NCBI GenBank assembly: GCA_016199935.1
Contig: JACQFS010000185.1
Span: 1-58,928, forward strand
Source: Verrucomicrobiota bacterium
GTDB lineage: Bacteria; Verrucomicrobiota; Verrucomicrobiia; Limisphaerales; JACQFS01
Reading direction: 5' to 3'
DNA length: 58,928 nt
Shown here: positions 58,414 through 58,928 of the stretch, piece by piece
Layout: the number at the start of each line of letters is the position of its first letter
Position numbering within the stretch: the first letter of the stretch is position 1
Notes under the pieces: generated by a model
Database searches by the model: none
Seen by the model: the letters and a program-made list of their open reading frames with translations, nothing else
What the model was told of the DNA's origin: nothing
Program-made: the position numbers and the translations under genes

Positions 58414-58928
58414 GGCTTCTTGATGTTGAAGCCCTCGGCCGCGTCAACGCGGTCGCCGCGCAGGATGAAATAGAAGGGATTGACTGCTGGGTCCAATAGC
58501 GCGGCTCCCGTCAGTTGGTTCTTCCGAACGCATTCAATGAACGGCTGGCGGACAAAGATTTCTCCGGGATGATTCTTCTCTTTGAAAATTGGCGCATCAG
58601 GAATTGCCTCTCGCCTGAAAGCGTAAGTTGAAATGTTTAGGATTCGCTTGGGGTCGTCGGGCGAGAACAGAACGCCGGACGCCGTGAAATCTAAGCAATC
58701 TGCGGTGAAGTAAACATTCATGCAGAAGTAGCGCTTGCGCTTGAACTCCATCATGAGTCGGAACTCAGCAAATTCAGACACCACAGGCAGCAGAGCGTCC
58801 TTCGCGCGTTCGGAGATGACATGAGCGGAAAGCGACCAGCCGACGAAATCTTGCGGCTTATAGCTCTTCCCGCTTATCTCCACTGGCGGCGGGGTCCAGC
58901 TTTTCGACAATCGCTTGCCGATGAAATG
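58410..58928 (-). CDS. Imm11-family-like (DUF1629) protein, partial at right edge
   Basis: The frame is open at the right edge, so the N-terminus is missing; the visible 172 residues begin HFIGKRLSKSWTPPPVEI. Resemblance to Imm11/DUF1629 proteins: the GKxLSxxWTPPxVE start, then SLSAHVISERAKDALLPVV, and a late block FKEKNHPGEIFVRQPFIECV and KNQLTGAALLDP. In known families these are immunity proteins against polymorphic toxins, but many are orphans. No toxin is visible next to it. The stop overlaps the ATPase start (ATGA), tying it to the sugar-transport operon. Composition is AT-richer than the ATPase gene. Confidence 0.6.
   Translation of the reverse strand, partial: HFIGKRLSKSWTPPPVEISGKSYKPQDFVGWSLSAHVISERAKDALLPVVSEFAEFRLMMEFKRKRYFCMNVYFTADCLDFTASGVLFSPDDPKRILNISTYAFRREAIPDAPIFKEKNHPGEIFVRQPFIECVRKNQLTGAALLDPAVNPFYFILRGDRVDAAEGFNIKKP

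Overview
The window looks like a high-GC chromosome segment from Verrucomicrobiota, probably Verrucomicrobiae and possibly the Limisphaerales/Pedosphaera side. The clues are PSCyt1/DUF1549/DUF1553 and DUF1501 proteins, PVC-type membrane-bound dehydrogenase/cytochrome proteins, DUF6797, many secreted sulfatases and sialate O-acetylesterases, giant beta-strand-repeat proteins, and many small palindromic repeats. This is inferred from gene content only; there is no rRNA or other marker. I saw no tRNA, rRNA, CRISPR array, transposase or integrase.

Layout. 1-8655 (minus) is the N-terminal part of a giant autotransporter-type beta-strand-repeat protein that runs off the left edge. 8944-11574 (plus) holds a PQQ-propeller protein and a Tat-exported Gfo/Idh/MocA oxidoreductase. 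11623-12683 (plus) is a two-gene accessory pair: a zinc ribbon protein and a DUF6946-type PD-(D/E)XK-like protein. 12804-26899 (minus) carries a LamG protein, a DUF6797/propeller protein, an alpha/beta hydrolase, a PSCyt1-DUF1549-DUF1553 protein and a DUF1501 protein. The last two are separated by an accessory insert (22759-25273) that encodes an unusual IF2_N + LOTUS + cold-shock-domain protein and a secreted nuclease-like protein. 27227-45666 is a polysaccharide-catabolism region with three sialate O-acetylesterase paralogues, five sulfatases, two concanavalin-like proteins, an esterase, an acyltransferase, a D,D-carboxypeptidase and a trypsin-like protease. 45715-49107 is a large HEAT-repeat cytochrome. 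49265-51222 is hflK-hflC. 51232-58928 (minus) is a sugar (probably L-rhamnose) ABC transporter plus rhamnulokinase operon, interrupted by a small PD-(D/E)XK-like gene and preceded by an Imm11-like gene cut by the right edge.

How the genes fit together. The secreted sulfatases and acetylesterases would strip sulfate and acetyl groups from a complex polysaccharide, and the ABC transporter plus RhaB would import and phosphorylate a released deoxysugar such as rhamnose. That would suit a sulfated, rhamnose- or fucose-rich glycan; the link is inference.

The strongest unusual signals are: (1) tandem heptanucleotide repeats that encode the signal-peptide regions of three consecutive exported proteins; (2) palindromic elements inserted in frame inside two protein genes, plus related intergenic double hairpins whose stems covary; (3) the IF2_N-LOTUS-CSD fusion beside a toxin-like gene, with a perfect 15-bp hairpin between them; (4) reciprocal gene-fragment duplications after the LamG and DUF1553 genes.
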